A DNA stretch of 64,000 nt from Takifugu bimaculatus (lineage: Eukaryota > Chordata > Actinopteri > Tetraodontiformes > Tetraodontidae), in NCBI GenBank assembly GCA_004026145.2, contig CP034980.1, positions 3,091,730-3,155,729 of the forward strand, read 5' to 3'. Shown here in pieces: positions 58,330-64,000 of the stretch. A model generated the notes under the pieces. The model was not told the origin of the DNA and did no database searches. It worked only from the letters and a program-made list of their open reading frames with translations. Both the position numbers and the translations under genes were made by a program. Position 1 is the first letter of the stretch. Each line of letters starts with the position of its first letter.

Positions 58330-61300
58330 TGATGGAACATCAAAACAAACGCAGACTCAAATATTTGGCACGTCAGATGTGTGTGTGTCTAAATCCAGGT
58401 TAGAGGCTTGAATGTTCAGGCAGTCCATCCCCCCCATCACAAGTTTGCGCCCATAAGTCATATGTTGTCTCCTCTCGCCTATATGAGCCTCTCCTCCTCC
58501 TCCTCTGCTGCTTACTTTGGAGGCGCAAACAGCTCAAAAACACCAACAGTCCCAGCAAAGCTGCAGAAATAGACGCCTATTTTTAAAGACACCTCAGTCG
58601 TGTAAAGCCGCAGAATGCGTCTGCTTGTATTTTCCCGATGGCGAGTTGCCCAATATTGTAAGAACCCTGAGTTCTTCGCCCGTGATGTATTTTAATCTCA
58701 ACCTCCGGGCCAAAAATAGAGCCAGCCAAACCCAAAAATGCCAGCCTTTCTTCCAAGGTGTAGCCACGGCTAAATTTAGACCAGACCTTTGTTTACAGGG
58801 CTGGAATGGCTGTTTTACAGCAGCGGCTCCGAGCTCCACACACAAACTCCCTGACACATTCATGCACAACTGTGCATCCAGACTCACCTCTGATGAATCC
58901 AGCCGGTCCTCTTTTTCTCTTCTTCTGCTCTCACAGCCTCCAAATTCTCTGCTGCCCAGAGTGGGTCTAATTTACGCTGCCGTCTCTCCTGCCAGTGATG
59001 CTGCTGCTCCGCGAGCGATCCAGCTGCCTCTGACCAGAGGCGGCAATAGACTGTAGATTTAACATCTCCTCACATCCCGCCCTCCCTCGTTCTCTCTATC
59101 CATAGCTCACTTTTGGTTTGCCCTCCTTCTCTGGATCTAAAAATAGACACACCATCCATTTCCTGAACTCCAGCACTGTCATTGGCTCGCTGTCTTGATG
59201 GAGAAAGAAAGAGAGGGAGAGAGAGAGCGAGAGAGAGAGAGAGAGAGAGAATGCTATCAGAGCTTAGATGTGAGAAGGAAAGACGTAAATTAAAGCATTT
59301 GAGCCAGCTGACAGGGAACGCGCTCATGTGTGTCGAATCAGAGAAACATGTGAGCGTTAAACGTGTGAGTGTCAGGATTTTGCTCGTGTTTCTGGTTCAG
59401 ACACAGAGTCACAGGACCGCTGACCTTTGGAAGCCCGAGCATAATAAAGGGATTTATGCCCCGGACTCACACTTCTGTTTACAACATTTATAGTGTCCAC
59501 AGCAAACCTGCAGGAGGAGCCGGAGGAATGAGTTAATAATAAAATATATTCGGCCTCTCAAAGCTGAATTTCTGCACTTTCTCAGCATATAGGACAATTA
59601 TTGTCACGTGGATATCAATACTAAGCAACACAATTTAGAAAATAATATATGTTATGGTGTTTTTTTTCATTCTGCCCCCCTCCCTTCCCCCGGGGTCATT
59701 CTAGGAACAGGTCATCTGGTCTCTATTACCTATTCCCATGTAATAAGCACTGTTTTAACTCTGCACCTCCTGAAGCAGCATTCAGCTGCTCTGTCTGACT
59801 GTTTCTGGACTCTTTATTCTTCTCCTCCTCAACTGCTGCATTTGGACACTTTCACAAACCTTTAACCACCAGATAAAAGAGACTGAATAGAAAATAAATT
59901 GGAGAAATCCCGGATGTTTCAGGACACGCGATGGACACGATGTGAGACGTGCACCTGCACAAAGCGTGCGCTTGTGCGTCAGTCAGTGGAGTATCAACCC
60001 CCCTTTTGTTGTTTTCATAATTATAATGATTCTTTTAATTATTATAGTGATTATTATGATTTCCTTTGAACACTGCATCATATCAAGCTATAAAAAGATT
60101 CTTGGATTTTTATGGCTTTCTAGTCTCTGAGTCACGAGGAGCTAAATTTGTCTCACACAGGTCACAGTTACACGTGCCATTAAGTGGTTTTTCTTCCCTT
60201 TTAATGTATTCATCCGTGTGCATGCTGGGAAAACAACGTGCACCACAATGGACTGTAGTTCACATTGAATTTATGGAAGAAGGGGAAAAAAACGACATGA
60301 AACGTGCCAACATGTGGAGAATATGAGCTAAGCTGCTGCTGCTGAGTGGGGTAATCTGCACCGAGGAGCAGGAGCAACAATATTAGCCAAATATGACATT
60401 TTAAAAAAATGTGGACTAAGGAGACATCGTGTCTGTTTCGCCCTCCTGCTTTTGTAGGTTTATAGCACAGAGGAAATATTACGAGACACTTACTGGCCAA
60501 TGCCCTACATTCCACTGCTGATGAGAACCTACCGGTAATCTATTATTCTTACGACCCTCTGTGACGCACCTGTATGCTTTAGAGACAACCATGGAGCTTG
60601 TTCCTCTCCTGTAGAGATGATTAGAGAGGGGCTGAAATGAGGCTCTACCCACAAGATCGGCTCTACAGGAACCTGATGTTTAGTGAAACCATTCAGGCTC
60701 AACCCAAAAACAAACACATCTTCACCATCTCCTCCTCCATTTGAGCGATCGGCCAGCTTCTATTTGGGGAATAAGATCAGAGACTCATGTGCTGAACTTG
60801 CTATTCTCAGTCTGTCAAGATTTTAAAAAATAAAGGCAATGAAATGAGGGCTGACGCTTTAAAGGGAGCCACGCCAATGTTCCAGACATTACATCACCAC
60901 GCTACACGTGGCTTAATATAGAAAATTCATTTAAAAGTGGAGCAAACAGGGAGTTGATGAAGTGACTGATTGAATTTTGCAGTGGCGTGAGGTCTAAATC
61001 CGATGACGGCGTGCCAATCAGTTACAAAACACGGTTAATTTGCACATTACCAAAAGCACTTAAGCTTTAATAAATATTACACATTAAGTTCTTCTTCATA
61101 TGTACAGATATCGTACAGAAAGATCCATAGGTTCTGCTACATAAACATTTAGAAAATCAAACTGTCCCTCAGAGTTTCTCTTAATATAAAAAGCTTTGTT
61201 TGTTTTAAAAACACTTATAACTAGTAACTACTATGTACTTAACTGAATATATATTAGCAACATTTCTGCAAAATTGGAAAAGACGATATAAAAAAGCTAG

Positions 61301-61420
61301 TTCATAGATCATTGTCATGCTTTGCATGTCTATCCAGCTTAAAGAAACATAAATTCCTTTAAAAAAAAGCACCTTTTTTTCCACAATATGACCAAAAGCT
61401 AAACCTTTGATTGCATAGCA
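58330..61420. other. Intergenic region between the unrecognised gene and adamts2
   Basis: No conserved frame is seen. Contents include a GA-rich run at about 59206-59250 and generally AT-rich DNA. Part of 58330-59100 may be promoter or 5' exon of the 57601-58326 gene, but I cannot place a start site. Confidence 0.5.
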
Positions 61421-61427
61421 CCCAGCA

Positions 61428-61834
61428 TTTATTGCATCATATCCAGTCTATAGGATGTATTGATAGTGTTTGCACGATTTTGTCCTGTAATAGCGGTTAC
61501 CACGAGCTGATTAGCATCTGCTAGCAGGGCAAAGAGCAGCAGTAGGGCTGGATTTTGTGGTTTTATCCTGAAATGCCAACAGGGGGCATCGTTTCATAAA
61601 GTAACTATTTACATCCTTGTTATGCCTGGAATGAACAGCTTAGGGAATAAAAGCATAAAATGAAACTACGCATATTTAAACCCCTGTGCTTTTCTTTGCC
61701 CGAGGCAGTTGTTCCGTTCGGCCATGATGTTCTCTGCAGTCCGTCCTGGGCACCAGGGTCGCCCTGAGGTCCTCAGCTGAGACGGTCTAAACGGGGTTCC
61801 CAACAGTCCGTGCGGCTTGGAACGAGGAGACCCG
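61428..61834 (-). other. adamts2: adamts2 3' UTR
   Basis: Follows the adamts2 stop codon. The first minus-strand AATAAA in a fitting position is read as TTTATT at 61428-61433. Confidence 0.45.
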
Positions 61835-63666
61835 TCATGCTGCGTGGCCTCTCTTCATCCTCAGGAGAAAGTTCCTCTTCTCCTCCAGGAGCTCTTGAAT
61901 ACGTTTGTTCTTGGTTCTCTCTCTGAGGTTCACCCGGTGTTTTGGGATCAGGTTGTTCTGGGAAACGTCACCGTCTGCGCCCGTGTTCTTGTTATAGATG
62001 TCGATTAGATTGTTGTCGGTCTCGTCTGGCCTTCGCCGAGGTCTTTGCGTCACCGGGTTGACCGTGCGTGTCGCCGTTGTCGGGGCGACAGTGGCGTGGT
62101 CCGACAGCGACGTGGGGACTGGGTTGTTGACGAGGATGAATTCAGACTGGTCCAGCCAGGGCGAGGAGGGGACGTCCATCATATCCTCGCTGCTGATGGT
62201 CGGGATCACCATGGTGAGGCCGTCCTGCAGGACCATGGTGTCGCTGATCATGGCCACATTGCTGAAGGACCCTGTCATGTCATCACCGCTGAGGATGGCC
62301 CCACTAGTTACTGGGATGTCACCACTGTTGCTGATTGGGACGTCAATATGTGGAATAGTTCCACTTGACATGTTTGCATCTTCTCTTTGGGTTGTTGTTG
62401 CATCACCAAAACTGCTGGGTGTCGTAGTCGCAGCCCTGAGGTACCACAGAGGAGTATGTGCACGTGTGGTTGGGTCCTCACTGGAGCCAATGTCCACAGG
62501 TGTCAGAGGTACTCTGGTGCTGGATGGAACTGTTGAAGACAAGTGTTCTGTTATTGCGTCTGGCTCTAGAGTGAAGGGCTGGAATTGATAGGGCAAAGTT
62601 GTTGTTTCAAGTGTTTGATTTTGTGGATTCATCTTTCTGTCAATGGCCTTCGTCTGGTTAGAACTAGTTTCTGAGTTTTGGCTCTTCTTGGACTCAGAGT
62701 TTGGCTTCTTTGGCAGATTTTTCTTTGCCTGGACTGGCTTTTTAGTATTGCTCTTTGGTTGAATGTCCTTTTTGGGTTTGGTCTTTGGTGGAGCCTTTTT
62801 GTGTAAAGGTTTTTTTGAAACTGGCTTTTTAGGAGTAGCGTTGGCTGGAGTAGACTTTTTAGGAGAACCATTAGCTGGAGTAGACTTTTTAGGAGTACCG
62901 TTGGCTGGAGTAGACTTTTTAGGAGTACCGTTGGCTGGAGTTGACTTTTTAGGAGTACCGTTAGCTGGTGGTTTTTCAGTAACTGTTTCTTCTTGGTTGT
63001 GATTCCTTGTGAGATCATTAGTTTTCTTTTTGGGTTTGGTCTTTGGTAGATCATTTCTAGTTGTGTTTTTGAGAGCGTTATCCTTCTTGGTGTTGATCTT
63101 TGGTGGCTTTATGTATTTGGTCTTCTTTGGTGGAATACTCTTTTTGGGCTTAGATTTGACTGGGGTTTGTTCTGTTATGGACAGAGTTGTCCTTGTTGGG
63201 AGAAGGGTGGCAACAATGGCACCAGATGTTGTTGGACTAACTGTGTTACTGTATGGATCTGTGGTAACATCTGTGTCTGGGGCAGGCAGATGCAGAGGCT
63301 GGGAGGTGGTCAGGACTGGGCTACCTGGTGTGGAAAATGCCATGGGGAGGACCGACGTGTTAATGGTAGCTGTTGTGGTGATAACTGGTGTAGATGTTAG
63401 TGGGGGAGGGGTGGAATGAAGACCAGTGGAATGAGAGACGGTCCATGGAGGGACAGTGGTATGGACAGAAGTGAAGAGAAGGCCGATGAAGCTGGTGGAC
63501 GTTGGTGCAGATGTGACCCTGGGTCGAATAGGAATGGATCCTCCGGGCGAGTTGGTGACATCGCTGCAGGACTTGCAGCACATGCGCTGGAAATCGGGCA
63601 GGGAGCAGTGGCGCTTCAGCACCTCCATGCGGCAGAAGGAGGAGCGGTCTCCTGCACAACGCTGAC
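61835..63666 (-). CDS. adamts2: ADAMTS2 (procollagen N-proteinase), last coding exon with greatly expanded tail
   Basis: Secreted metalloproteinase that removes the N-propeptide of fibrillar collagens. Only the last exon is in the window: acceptor CCGCAG, then 609 residues and the stop. It opens with the PLAC-domain cysteines (QRCAGDRSSFCRME, HCS, MCCKSC; exon residues 3-33) and ends with NNLIPKHR..ERTKNKRIQELLEE, matching the end of human ADAMTS2, which identifies it over ADAMTS3 and ADAMTS14. In human about 115 residues separate these; here about 530 do. The insert is Ser/Thr/Pro-rich (exon residues about 40-170), then Lys/Pro-rich with about five TPKKSTPANG decapeptides, then Ser/Thr/acidic. 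The single frame is open throughout. The catalytic, disintegrin and thrombospondin regions lie beyond the window. Confidence 0.9.
62828..62973 (-). repeat. adamts2: 30-base coding tandem repeat in adamts2
   Basis: About five in-frame copies of a 30-base unit encoding TPKKSTPANG, with a few substitutions (one SPKKSTPANG, one end copy TPANATPKKP). High nucleotide identity between copies points to recent expansion. Confidence 0.9.
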
Positions 63667-64000
63667 CTGCGGAGCAGAAGACAGAGAGCTGAGACGGCCG
63701 GAGAAGACCCGTTCAAGAATCCATACAGTGTGTGCAGAGTGCAGTAGAGAAGCCAAACCATTAGCAGAGGATGCAGGAAGGAAGAGGAGGAAAAAGCCCA
63801 AAGATGAAGAGCAGTCAGGAGATTAGTCCAGAACAATGATGGAAGGAGGACGAGTTGCCCCCGTTTCAGGACGGAAGCTTTGTGTCACCGTCATGTTGGC
63901 GTCAGCCCGTTAAACTAACACATTTGTGCATCACTGTGGCATAAATCCTGGTTCTGCTGGCAAAGAGAACCCCCAGAGAAGTGGAGCAGTGGGCGATCCC

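Noticed and set aside
58517..59056. 179-codon plus-strand frame as a gene
   Set aside because: Composition is unremarkable and no domain is visible. It lies in the probable 5' region of the minus-strand gene and has no splice or start context.

Overview
The window is vertebrate nuclear DNA, almost certainly from a ray-finned (teleost, probably percomorph) fish. Genes are split by GT-AG introns, the proteins match vertebrate families across their length, dinucleotide (CA)n repeats are abundant, and introns and intergenic spaces are fairly compact. The gene order mapk9 - gfpt2 - KIAA1191 (p33MONOX) - adamts2 brings together genes that sit on human 5q35, so this is a conserved vertebrate block with fish-specific content.

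Layout. 1-5.2 kb: simple-repeat-rich DNA with no exon I can support. 5.3-7.1 kb (+): the last two coding exons of a FilGAP-type RhoGAP (ARHGAP22/24/25 family). 8.8-13.2 kb (-): complete mapk9 (JNK2), 11 coding exons, convergent with the RhoGAP, with a GC-rich promoter at about 15.2-15.7 kb. 16.7-27.8 kb (-): complete gfpt2, 19 coding exons. 28-32 kb: no gene seen. 33.0-37.6 kb (-): complete KIAA1191/p33MONOX, 7 coding exons, with a second promoter-like block in its largest intron. 39.2-53.2 kb (-): eight tandem copies, each about 1.7-1.8 kb, of a small three-exon non-ELR CXC chemokine gene. Every copy carries the same interferon-response-type element and TATA-like box, and copies are separated by GTATA microsatellites. 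53.2-54.5 kb: an AT-rich higher-order satellite. 57.6-58.3 kb (-): an unrecognised 241-residue protein. 61.8-63.7 kb (-): the last exon of adamts2, whose C-terminal tail has a very large low-complexity insertion.

The genes do not form one pathway. RhoGAP, JNK2 and GFAT2 are signalling and metabolic genes kept together by ancestry. The chemokine array is the lineage-specific, fast-evolving part. The inner copies (2-6) share derived bases while the outer copies (1, 7, 8) share the alternative state, which points to recent amplification or homogenisation from the middle.

Three loci show one-base length anomalies: the mapk9 catalytic loop, the RhoGAP penultimate exon and chemokine copy 5. Assembly error and true gene damage both need to be considered. 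I saw no tRNA, rRNA, CRISPR array or intact transposon.
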